In this document: positions 37,901 to 47,945 of the stretch, piece by piece
Layout of the letters: each line of letters opens with the position of its first letter
Position numbering within the stretch: position 1 is the first letter of the stretch
Assembly (NCBI RefSeq): GCF_014898815.1
Contig: NW_026515497.1
Span: 806,001 to 870,000 of the forward strand
DNA from: Panonychus citri
Lineage: Eukaryota > Arthropoda > Arachnida > Trombidiformes > Tetranychidae
Direction: 5' to 3'
DNA length: 64,000 bases
The notes under the pieces: generated by a model
What the model saw: only the letters and a program-made list of their open reading frames with translations
Told to the model about the DNA's origin: nothing
The model's database searches: none
Position numbers and translations under genes: made by a program

Positions 37901-40575
37901 TTAAGGGATAACTATTAATAAATTGCTAGGGTTTATAACCAAAGTTTAATTATCATATCATCCCAGTCTATTAGCAAATGCAATTAGTGATTTAATTGTT
38001 TGACATTAACCTAAAAATCTTAGAAAATATTCACAATTAATTAACCACAATTAATGGGATAAATTAATGATAAGTTTCATACAGTTTAACGAATTAAACT
38101 TTTACAAACAATTTGATTTAATTACAGTTTAAATTGTCTTCAAGTTTTAATCAGTTGACAATTAAATTACTTTGCAACTTTTTCAATGATTGATTAACAT
38201 TTTGTATAGTTGAATCGTGTCCATAGTCTGATGGTCAAATTTAATTAATTTGATTTCAATTGATTACATTTCTCTTGTCAAATTAAATGGCTAATTGATG
38301 GATTACTTAATTAAACCATTGATCAACTTACAATTGTAACCAACCCTTTACAGAATTGATTAACAATCAATTAACTGGTAATCAAGAAGAAGATCAAATG
38401 AGTTGACAATTACAATTAAGAATCGACAATTTAATCTGATGGTCAACACGAAGATAGATTCTTATGTGAAAAGAATAATTGAAAAAACTGATTTATCTCC
38501 ATTGATTCAGTTTCATGATTCCAATGTTGATATTTCATGATAATTATAAGGTTGAAATAACAGGAAAAATCTAATCAACTGATGATAACTTTGTCCATGG
38601 TGAAAATTTTGATTGTTTGTTTATTTTTTATTCGGATGAAACATTTTCTTCATCAAGTAATTCATCATTTCTACCATGATGATGATGAGGATGCTGACAA
38701 TAGATTTTTATTGTTATCTTTTTCTTTCCACTCTCTCTCTCTCATTTTTCATGATGATTTCTCATTGAAAATTGTTTACAGTTATCAATTTTTCATCAGA
38801 ATCAATGATTGATACTTTTTCTTGTTTTTTTCTCCTCCTTTAGAATCCATCATGAAACATTCTGAGTATTCTTAGTTTATCTCTCAATTATTTACAGAAT
38901 TTTCTTTAATCTTCAAATTTGATTGTTTACTTTTGGTTTAGAGAGAAGGAAACAAAAAAAACTTTTCTCGAACTTTTTGTTAACTTAATTGTTGTCGAAA
39001 AACAAAATTAACCATCAATGATATAAGAAGAATGATTAAAATAAGTTTTCCAAAGACAATTAGATCTTCTCACTAATAGAAATTAACTTAGATTTAATTT
39101 CATCAACTCTCAGGGTGGGTTTAGGAATGAGAAAGCTCTGGGTGAGGGTGGGAGGTGGGAAAAGATTCGTGAAAATGATAAACTTGCCAATCACTTAAAA
39201 AGTAAACTGTCATCAGCAGATAAATTAATCACTTGAATGTAAACTGTTTTTGGTTGATTTTCTTGTTCCAATTCAATCTAATCATGAACATCATCTTCAT
39301 GAAGGTTTATATTGAACTTTTGATTCTTCTCATGATCGGTGATAATAATAATTTTTTCTCCCTTTTTCCTTTTTGACACTGATTGAAAATCTCCTTTTGA
39401 TGTTTTTCCAAGCAAACATTGATTCCTGATTCTCTGGTAATTAACAGTTAATTAACTAACCTTTTATTTTGTTTCTTTCTCATCTTCTCTCTCCTTTAGG
39501 TTTTGGTATGTCTTCACCAAAGACACTGATTGGTAGGATTTTGTTAATTATCTATGGTTATTTTGGCTGCTCTGGGGGCATTTTATTTTTCAATCTATTC
39601 TTGGAACGGATAATAACCATGTTGGCCTCATTGATGCGTTTCTGGCATGAACGAGAGCAACGTCGTGCTCTTGCTGCATCGGGAATGCGTCGGGATTCAA
39701 CCGTCTCTTTGGACGATGGACTTGAAGATTGGAAACCCTCCGTTTATTGGGTCATGGTTGCGCTTTTAACTGGCACGCTAACGGTTGCATTGATCGCGTC
39801 AGGAGTTTATAGTTCACTTGAAGATTGGACATTCACCGAGTCGATATATTTTTGTTTCGTAGCCTTTTCAACAATAGGTTTTGGTGATTTTGTCCCAAAT
39901 CAGAAATCTGATTATCCTAATCCATTGGCTTATCGAGTGGCTAATTTTTTCTTCATCGTTTTTGGTTGCTGTTGCATTTACAGTCTATTCAATGTTACGT
40001 CAATTGTGATTAAACAATTTTTAAACTGGATAATTAAACAATTAGATTGTCAGTGTAGATGTGGCCGGTCAAAGAAACGATCACCAATATTTACACAGGT
40101 AACAAGGATGAGGAGAAATGCAATCACACCAAATCATTTACGATCAATACGAACTGGAGGAGGACCAGGATCGGGATCGGGTGGTGTTGGTCCGAGTTCC
40201 AAGTCTACAAGTGAACAGGTATCATGTTCCAGTTGTACAGTTAGTGGATCAGGTTTACCATCGGTAGGAGGTGGTGGTCAAAGGAAATCAATTGTTACAG
40301 TACGAACAAGTTCAGCTGATATTCAATCTGATCTTGATTCTAATTATGATTCTGATGGTGAGAAAGATTTTACCATGAGAGATTTACTCAAATCAAATAA
40401 GGTTTCATTGGCTATTCTTCAAAAAGAGCTCTATGAATCAGCTCAAAGGTCAAGATATCGGAGTCCACCGATCTTATTACCATCTCGAATCCATGAGGAA
40501 TCAGATGATTTCAAGAGAGGAGCAGTTGGTCCACTGGCCATTGTCCGTAAAACTTTGGGTGATGATGAAACCTGA
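31927..40575 (+). CDS. KCNK13: THIK-type two-pore-domain K+ channel (KCNK12/13-like)
   Basis: Coding exons are 31927-32266 and 39500-40575, giving 471 residues; the family is usually about 400-430. This is a plasma-membrane background K+ channel subunit that forms dimers. Order: M1 at about 20-41, extracellular cap with N-glycosylation sequons at N70 and N83, first pore filter STIGFG at 111-116, M2 at about 125-148 (CSGGILFFNLFLER), cytosolic loop with RRDST at about 177-181, M3 at about 196-217, second filter STIGFGD at 237-243, and M4 at about 258-283 (CCCIYSLFNV). LREENARFLLLA, GQWDFSGSFYFVGTV and the C-terminal DLLKSNKVSLAILQKEL are close to vertebrate THIK-1/2, which marks the subfamily. 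The tail has an added Gly/Ser-rich stretch at about 225-270 residues before the end of the conserved C-terminal motif. The 7.2 kb phase-1 intron splits the first filter glycine codon, an intron site known from other K2P genes. An acceptor at 31899-31900 implies an upstream leader exon. Confidence 0.93.
32267..39499 (+). other. 7.2 kb intron of the K+ channel gene
   Basis: The donor GTAATAAG follows STI-G, and the acceptor ctcctttag precedes the rest of the filter codon. The inside is AT-rich with ATC/GAT runs (near 32740-32768, 35740 and 38670) and short CT runs (33327-33343, 38730). I see no gene within it. It is much longer than every other intron I can define here, most of which are 50-2000 bases. 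Confidence 0.9.
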
Positions 40576-41287
40576 GATGCAAATATAATAGAAATTAATA
40601 GAATCTCAATAATAATATTAAATTGTGATGATGATTATCTGTCAACCATAATAATTAGTAAATACAAACATTCACCTCAAAGATGAAACAATTAGGAATC
40701 AGATCAACTGTTCAGCTGAAAAGTTTATTAACTATTGAAGATAAAATCATACGAACAACAATCAATCTTGTTAACTGATCGCAAACAATTTATATTGGAT
40801 TAATTTCTGATTTATTTATCCTTTTAATCAGAAAATGATTTAAAAAAATCAATTCAGTTTTCGTTCAAGAGTTTCTCAAGTAAGTTTTTTTATTTGTTTT
40901 CATTTTCATTTCCATTCAATATTTTTGATTGTTATCAAATGATTTTCTTTATGATTTTGATTAACTTTTACTATTATATGGTTACCATTATAATCTGATA
41001 ACTTTTTAATGATTACAATTAAATTGTGTAATAATAAAACGTTATACGATCGTATTGATTAAAATGATTTATCAATTGTGTTAATACAATTGTAATCAAT
41101 CAAATGACCATTGATGATTAACATTTCCTCAATTCGTATAGTGAATAATTGTAACAATTAGGTTTCATCTGAACGTAACAATTAACAAAAAAAACTAAAT
41201 ACCAACATGTGAAAATTTGAATACGCATTTGAGTGTGAAACAATTTAACAATTAGTATTACAATTTAATACAAGACAATTAACCAAG
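40576..41287 (+). other. K+ channel 3' UTR and spacer
   Basis: About 700 bases between the K+ channel stop and the next start codon, AT-rich. AATAAA at 41033-41038 is a candidate poly(A) signal about 460 bases after the stop. The promoter of the next gene must lie within the last few hundred bases. Confidence 0.5.
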
Positions 41288-42932
41288 ATGGATTTACTAA
41301 TTGTTAAAATGTTCATTTTTCTTCAGTTAATTATGATGATTAGTCAACAATCAAGAGCAGATCAACGGAATCTTGGTTTATCAGCTTTAACAGGTAAGTT
41401 TACAATTAATTAAATTAACAAGAACATTTTTCCTCGTAATTAACTGATTGCTCTTTGTATTCCTGATTGCTAACCGTTTCAGGAGGATTAGATCCAGTTG
41501 GTTTACTCAAAGCGGTTAAATTTGCAAATGTAAGTTTTAAATTGTTGCCTTAACCCTTAATTGTAATCAATTCTTAATTATGATTAGACTGCAAGTCAAT
41601 TGCTTCCCGTTGATCCGAAAACTATGGTTGATACAACGTTAAAAACAATGGAAGATTATTCACCAATTACTCTTCCCCAATCATCCTCATCATCAGGAGA
41701 TTCAACTGTCGACGAAACAATTAAATTAACTTCGAGTCAACTTAAATTATATTTAACTCAAGAACAAGTTAATCGTCTAATTGAAAGTGCTGGTCTTGCC
41801 TCAAGTAATTAACAATTTGTTACTTTCCATTTACCATTTTATGTGTTGATTGTGTTAATTTGGATTCTTTTCTTTTTTTCCTCTCTAATGATTAACCAAC
41901 CTGATGATTGACTGATTGTGGATCAATGTTTCTTTGGTTATTTTCCTGGTTCATTTATTGTCGGTGTTACATGATGATGGAAACTTTGATTCTGTAACAT
42001 TACGATTGTTAATATGATAGAAACCATTGATTGGAAGATCTATCGATTTCCATTGCCACTTGATAAAATGGAGTCAATGCTAAGAGCTAAGCAGGGATCA
42101 TCATCATCATCATCATCGCGACTTTCAATTATGTCAATTGATTCTTACATTCCCAAGTTGATGTCCAGTCTTGATGGCTTACAGGTTAATAATTATCGAT
42201 TACTTCTGAAAAATATTGAAACTGATATGGATTATGATGAGTTTTTGGAATATTATGACCAATTAGATGATGTTGATGAGGGAATGACCATCCTGCCGAT
42301 AGGAATGAAAACTGGAACAATTGAAAAACCTCCTGGGGCAATTATGCTCATTGGATTGGCTAAATTTTCCGCTGATCGTAAACAACATGACCCACCAAGT
42401 ATCGTCCCGACAATTTTGATCGGACAAGTTGGTCAAGTTTCACCTCTTCAATCTAAATCAGAGCCAATCGTTGAGGAATCCAAAACGTCCACTTCAACCC
42501 CTGAAACGTAAGTAAAGATGGTCAATTTTTCGAGGAAAATTTCATCATTTATTTTCCTTTTAACTTCTTTCCATCAACAGGGTGGTTGAAACTCCCAAGA
42601 ATGATCCAGAAGCTGCAACAATCTTAGAAGCGAATGAATCGCCTCTCCCTGAACCAAATGTTCCAATCGCAGCTCCTCCCCCAATGACCAGTGGAGGTGG
42701 TGGACCAACAACTCAGCCTCAGGCAACATTTTTCCCCCCACAACCCTCAATGAACCATCAACCTCAACCTCAACCACAACCTCGACCCATGCAACGTCCT
42801 CCACAGCCTCAACAACCAAGGCCAAATTTGCGACCTCCACCGCCATCATTTGACGGTAGACCTTCATCTCAACAACAATTTCAACCAAATTCAAGGCCAA
42901 TCCCTAGACCAAGAATGGACAATCAAGGTTAA
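41288..42932 (+). CDS. Secreted protein with Pro/Gln-rich C-terminus, unrecognised
   Basis: Proposed exons: 41288-41393, 41483-41529, 41588-41804, 42021-42507, 42581-42932. All introns are GT-AG and phases agree; the total of 1209 bases gives 402 residues. The start has a hydrophobic leader (MDLLIVKMFIFLQLIMMISQ) with likely cleavage near residues 20-25. The middle has acidic Asp/Tyr-rich stretches (DMDYDEFLEYYDQLDDVDEG). From about residue 285 onward the protein is rich in Pro, Gln and Arg with QPQPQPQPRP-like repeats, typical of cuticle or extracellular-matrix proteins. The third splice is the weakest: reading through 41804 instead ends at TAA 41810-41812, giving a 125-residue form. The matching phase and the open frame on both sides favour splicing. 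No family recognised. Confidence 0.7.
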
Positions 42933-43539
42933 TCAACTGGACATGGAGTTTTTTTATTTCACAATTTTGGTGTTAAATCTCAAGACCATTTAACCCAATT
43001 TACTGTCAATCATTTCACTTTAAAACTAAACCAGAGAATCTATTATTTCAAAACAAAATGATAACAATAATAAAAAAACAAAACAAATCCACTGATACAA
43101 CAATTTGATTGTGGATCAAATCAAATTAATTATTCTAATAAAAGAATAAAAAAAAACATTCCAACTAATTAGTAGCACATTACCCATGGTAGAACAATTA
43201 TTATACTTTAAATGTGTAGAATATACAAGAACAGATAATTAAAACAATAGAAAAAGACTAAAAAGATAAAAGAAAAGTATTTAGCATAAGTAACTCCACC
43301 TTCTGTTTGTTTGAGCAAACTCAAAGCTCTCTTGTTGGTAAACAAAAGTGTCTTTTTGTTTAATCATTGATCAGTTTTTCTTGTTGATTGTTACAATCAA
43401 TTTTTCCCACCGGTAACCAATCAATTCTAAATCGACTACTATTAACATTAATTAGTTAATTAAATTCTACTCTCTAATACTTGTGTTCTTTTTGTTTGTA
43501 AAATCTTTGATTACTTTTCTTTGTTCATTTACCATCACA
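42933..43539 (+). other. Spacer between two plus-strand genes
   Basis: AT-rich, about 600 bases, holding the 3' UTR of the Pro/Gln-rich gene (aataaa-type signals near 43139-43150) and the promoter of ERp29. No ORF of interest. Confidence 0.5.
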
Positions 43540-44784
43540 ATGGTTAACCTAAAGAGTAACAATAATTATTTAATTCCGTTGATTGTGTTGATTAACTTGT
43601 CTTTTAATTTAGCCCTTAAAGGAATTGTTCCTCTTGATTCTCTTACATTCGATAAGGTTTGTTAAATTTAATTGTCTAATTAGTAACATTCACAATCCAT
43701 TTTTGAAAATGGAAAATCTCATTTACCGGTTTACACTTTTTCCTTTGTCATTTCAACCTCTATATTAGTTGATTTGATTTATTTCTCTCTTCTAATTATT
43801 TATTCTGTTCATCATTCACTTTAATACACGTCATCATTAATTTGATCTAAAGCGATTTAGTGACTGTAATTAATTACTAACAAGTGGTTGAATTTGTTCT
43901 CTTATATTTTGTTCATTCTTTTCCAATTTTTGTTCAGGTTGTCAAGAAATTCCGAGCGACTGTTGTTAAATTTGATATTCAATATCCTTATGGTGAGAAA
44001 CACGATGAATTTGGTTCACTCGCCGCTTCTTTGAAAAATAACGACGATATTTTGGTCGGTGAAGTTGGAATCCAAGACTATGGAGAGAACGAGAATCAAG
44101 ACTTAGCTGATAAATTCAACGTTAAAAAAGACGATTTTCCTGTTGTGAAAATCTTTCTCTCCGATGATCTTGATCATCCAATTGATTTCCCAGCAACTGA
44201 GGATTTCAAAGCAGATAATTTGAAAAACTTTGTCAGGTAAATTGTTGATTGTTAATTATCCTCCATGATTATTAGAAACTATCCATCTTTAAGCTTCTTC
44301 TAGTGACGTGTCTTAATCCCAGAAAATATCCAAATAAGATGATATAAGGATGTGTAAAGAGAATGGATTATGCTAATTCTAATTCTATTCTATTTTTTTC
44401 TCTTTTGTTGATCAATAGGAAAAATACTGGTATTCGAATTCTCCTTGATAAATGTTTAGGTGATTTCGATGCTATTGCAGAGAAACTGATGCGACCTGAG
44501 ACAAGTAAAGACGAACAATCTAAATTGTTGGAAGAAGCTCAATCTAAAGCTAGTAAATTATCCAAAGATGATGATAAAAATCTGCAGATGTTTATATCAA
44601 AGTGATGCAGAAAGTTATCGAACGTGGACCAAAATTCGTGGAAAGTGAAAAGGTTCGAGTTAAAAACATTATGGACGGTAAAATATCCACGACCAAGAAG
44701 AATGAGTTACAAGCTCGACTCAATATTCTAACCAGTTTCCTCGAATCCAGTGACAAATCCAAAGCCAAGAAAGAAGACCTTTAA
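43540..44784 (+). CDS. ERP29: ERp29 / windbeutel, with apparent frameshift
   Basis: Exons 43540-43656, 43938-44236 and 44419-44784. It encodes an ER-lumen thioredoxin-fold secretion factor; Drosophila windbeutel is needed to fold Pipe. Residues 1-27 are a signal peptide (LIPLIVLINLSFNLA). The thioredoxin-like domain follows, beginning KGIVPLDSLTFDKVVKKF and lacking a CxxC, as in the family. The helical ERp29 C-terminal domain starts near residue 140. The end is KKEDL, a KEEL/KDEL-type ER-retention signal. The frame breaks at an A5 run (44576-44580): upstream it leads to TGA at 44603-44605, while the family-like sequence YIKVMQKVIERG and the rest lie in the next frame. With one more base the product would be 260 residues, the family's usual size. 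A homopolymer assembly error or a young lesion are both possible. Confidence 0.88.
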
Positions 44785-45392
44785 TATCGAATTCTAATCA
44801 AAAACTTCTTATGCAAGTTGGAAATGAATTAATTTCCAATCTAATTACCTCTATAATCACCCAAGATTATTTCACTTTTTGATACGAAAATTCAATGATA
44901 AGCATTGAAAATCTCTCCTCTCTCGCCATCTATTCCTTACAATTAAGGAAAAACATTCCCTTAAACATAAAATCAATTCTAGTGTCAAAAAAATTCAAAC
45001 ATTCCCAAAGTCTTGAAACAAAATCTATTGATACTTTTCCAGAAAATTATCAATCATCACAACAATTAAATTGAAAAGAGTAACAATTATTGTTATTGTT
45101 TCCCAATTTCCAGTTGCAATGATAATAAAATACAATTAAAATGAAACTCCAAGTTTACCTTTTAAAGTTCATTTCAAAAGAAAAAAAGAGAGAAAAAAGT
45201 TAAACAATTAAAAAGTTGATTAACTAAATCAAATTGAGGAAAAAAAAATTCGCGAGTTACTTTTGTCTCCACCAGAGTTCACCCAAACACCGAAACAAAC
45301 ATGTGACATTTTTGTTTTGAAAATCTTAAAGTTGTTATTGGAAAATTAAATTGTTCCAACTAATTGTGATTTCTAATTGTTCACTTAGGATT
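44785..45392 (+). other. Spacer upstream of SMIM12
   Basis: AT-rich, about 600 bases. The SMIM12 start lies five bases after an acceptor-like cacttag (45382-45388), so an untranslated first exon probably lies here, perhaps around 45250-45330. Confidence 0.4.
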
Positions 45393-45671
45393 ATGATTCC
45401 CTTTATTCTTGCTGCTGCGAGGAGTTATGCTCCATATATCACCTTTCCTGCTGCTCTGGTTGTCGGTGTAATTGGTTATAATTTGGAAGGTTATTTATGG
45501 CACAGAGAAACTCCTTCTACTCCAAGTGTTGAATCAAATCGAATCCAGAGATTAATTAGTGAATTAGATTCGACTGATCCACTGAATGTTCAACCATTAA
45601 AGTCTAATAAATATGTGCCCGAAGCAGTTATCAATCGACAATTGTCTCCATCTCTTAAAACCAGCAATTAA
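45393..45671 (+). CDS. SMIM12: SMIM12 (small integral membrane protein 12)
   Basis: A single coding exon of 92 codons, the same length as vertebrate SMIM12. The N-terminal half is one membrane segment: SYAPYITFPAALVVGVIGYN matches the family pattern of a Tyr-Ala-Pro-Tyr start, TFP, then a Val/Gly-rich helix and YxLE. The conserved C-terminal motif is present as KYVPEAVINRQLSPS, like the family's FAPKAVLNRN. A longer in-frame ATG at 45351 exists, but it lies before the acceptor-like cttag, so 45393 is preferred. Molecular function of the family is not known. Confidence 0.9.
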   Translation: MIPFILAAARSYAPYITFPAALVVGVIGYNLEGYLWHRETPSTPSVESNRIQRLISELDSTDPLNVQPLKSNKYVPEAVINRQLSPSLKTSN

Positions 45672-46323
45672 CATCTTTAAATTGGTTGGCCTTTGATTCT
45701 GAAATCACAAAGAAATATTGATTTGAATTAATCTTCTCTTGATTATTTTCATTTCTAACCGTTGATAGTTAATTATAGTTGATTGCAATGACTTGTAAAG
45801 ATAAAAATCATCTGACACAATTTTGTTGTTGATTGTTGTAATATTTTCAACTACATTTACATGATGATAAAAGTGTTATTGTGAATTGGTTCATCTCTTA
45901 CAAATGATTTAATTATTTGGACACGATAAAACAATTAACCAATTTATATGTTTCCATCAGTTAGTAAACTTATCAAATTGTCATCATCATTTAATCACCA
46001 AAAAAAAAAATAAAAACAACATAAAAGACAATTAGATAATCAGTGTTTACATTTATTAATCATGTTATCAAATTTTTGTTATAATTAACAAGTTAATTGT
46101 CGTTTTATAAATGGACGGGATTTCGTCAACAATTAGCATCATCTCAATTTCGAGCCATCAAATTTACTGATCATCCAAGTTGATTAGCTGCTTTCGTTAT
46201 TTGTACCTTCATTGTCTGCGGATTGGCCTTCACAATCAACCGATCACATGGATTAAATACTAAATAGAGAGAGAAACAATTTAATCTCAACGAAATTAAG
46301 AGACAATCAACTAATTGTACTTA
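45672..46323. other. Convergent 3' spacer, may include a second exon of the peptide gene
   Basis: Between the SMIM12 stop and the stop of the minus-strand peptide gene. On the minus strand an acceptor tctctctatttag ends at 46260 and is followed by a 29-codon open frame to TGA at 46171-46173. This may be a second exon or only the 3' UTR. Confidence 0.4.
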
Positions 46324-46488
46324 CTAAATTGGAACCGGCATATACACTGGTTGTTGTTGGGCTCGATTTTGACTTCCAAGTAATAGTCCCAATAGAATGG
46401 CCTGTTTGTATTTACGGTTCGCGATCGCGATCGTGATTGTGTACAACAAGAAGACACAGAGGAAGAAGAAGAAATTTAATTTACTCAT
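46324..46488 (-). CDS. Small secreted peptide precursor, unrecognised
   Basis: ATG at 46488 opens 54 codons to TAG at 46326-46324. The first 23 residues (MSKLNFFFFLCVFLLYTITI then AIA) are a textbook signal peptide with an A-x-A cleavage site. The mature part would be about 30 residues: basic NRKYKQ, then AILLGLLLGS, a Gln run and a hydrophobic PVYMPVPI end. The stop overlaps a donor (ta|gtaagt at 46324); splicing to 46259 changes the end to Tyr-Ile-stop, so both forms are nearly the same. Its third codon positions are AT-rich, as in the neighbouring genes. A different frame is also open through both exons (see findings). Confidence 0.6.
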   Translation of the reverse strand: MSKLNFFFFLCVFLLYTITIAIANRKYKQAILLGLLLGSQNRAQQQPVYMPVPI

Positions 46489-47711
46489 ATTCGATTGTTA
46501 CAATTAACTTCCAACGTGAACACACAATAAAAGATCGAGAAAACAATTGATTTGAGTAGTTGACACTTTGCTGACGATTTAGTGAATAACTAAATTAAAA
46601 TGATCAGTTGAACAATTTATCTTACAATAAACTTTTAAAACTATCAACTGTTGATTAAATTGTTTAAACTCTCCCGATGTCAGGTCATTTAATTGTTGGG
46701 TAATTTGTAATGATTAACACCTTCGTTTTCACCAACTATTATCATCTTAATTTCCTTCCAACTCAATTAAATTTCATCTGATTAACAATTTAAGGTAATC
46801 AAAATAATAATAGAGTTAATATAATAATAATAACAATCTATCATCATGATTAAAATTAAATTTGAACAACATCAATTAAGAGAGAAACAATTAACTTTCT
46901 ATTTTATTCTATTTCTAATTATATTAGTTAATCGATAACGGAACAATTTAACTGATTCACTTTAAATTATATTTTAAAAAAAGTTAGAAAAACATGAACA
47001 TTATCATTAAGAGATAATTTTTTTAGTAACAAAATGTTGAATATTGATCCGTGAACAGTTAAATTGTTGTTAATCACTGACACCAACAATTTGGTTAACC
47101 ATTAATGTAATTAAAGTTACGTTTTCTCAACCACAAAAAATCACCTTTCAAGTGCTCAACTGTCAACTCATTTAAATACATTCAATTGTTTCCGTTTCAT
47201 TTATTCATAAATGATTAACCACAATTAAATTATTCACCGACCGATCATCAAAAGCTACAATCAACTAATCTCGAGATCAGAATCTAGCTAATTAACAAGA
47301 TTAATTTAAGATCAGTGCAATTGATTTTTGATACAAAGAAATTGATGAAACTCAATTTGAATTCATGTTGATTTGGTTTTATTTCAGCTTAAACCGTTGA
47401 TTGTTGACATGATTAGTAATTCTTGTTGATCATTTGATTATAGTTACAAAGGTTTGTTTTTCATTGTTGTTCGCGAAATCTGGACACTTGACAGAGAGAG
47501 AGAGAGAGACAGACAGATAAAGAGATAGAGATAGAGAGAAAGAGAGAGAGAGAGAGAGACACAGATATTGTGAGATATAAAGAGATGATGATAATGATGA
47601 TGGTGAGAGAAGAAAAGAGATGATGAGGTTCAAAATTAGAACAGAGAAGGTGATGAAAATGTAGCAAAAAATAACTAACAGTGTAGGCTTGGTTCTCATT
47701 TAGTCTTGGTT
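46489..47711. other. Spacer and XPO1 3' UTR
   Basis: AT-rich; the right half (from about 47015) is the first copy of the duplicated XPO1 3' segment. AATAAA on the minus strand at 47383-47378 is a candidate XPO1 poly(A) signal about 330 bases after the stop. A GA microsatellite lies at 47493-47559. A remnant like the end of the MFSD4-like ORF seen at 59491-59526 is visible at 47015-47055. Confidence 0.5.
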
Positions 47712-47945
47712 CTAATCTTGCATTTCCTCAGGTAGTTCATGAGGATTGATGATTCCTGGTACTGTCATTTGAAGTTTTCGTTTCTCGGCTTCTGTTACTC
47801 TCATGGCTTCTTCTCTTTCTTCGAGGTATAAGTCACTATCATCTTCACCCGCGAATTCCTGGAATACAAATAAAAGAAAAATAAATCAATTAGTTAAACA
47901 GTGAATAGAATGAAAAATAAACAAGTTATCAACTAAGCAAACATA
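47015..47945. repeat. Duplicated XPO1 3' segment, copy A0
   Basis: This holds the XPO1 3' UTR, GA microsatellite, last coding exon and start of the last intron. It recurs at 56476-57405 (A1), 59491-60441 (A2) and from 63508 to the window end (A3). Copies are near-identical apart from small indels and GA-tract length. A0 and A2 share a longer left end (from about 47015 and 59491) that A1 and A3 lack. Confidence 0.9.

Noticed and set aside
42574..42900. 108-codon minus-strand Val/Glu/Leu-rich ORF
   Set aside because: Antisense of the Pro/Gln-rich exon 5 of the secreted gene.
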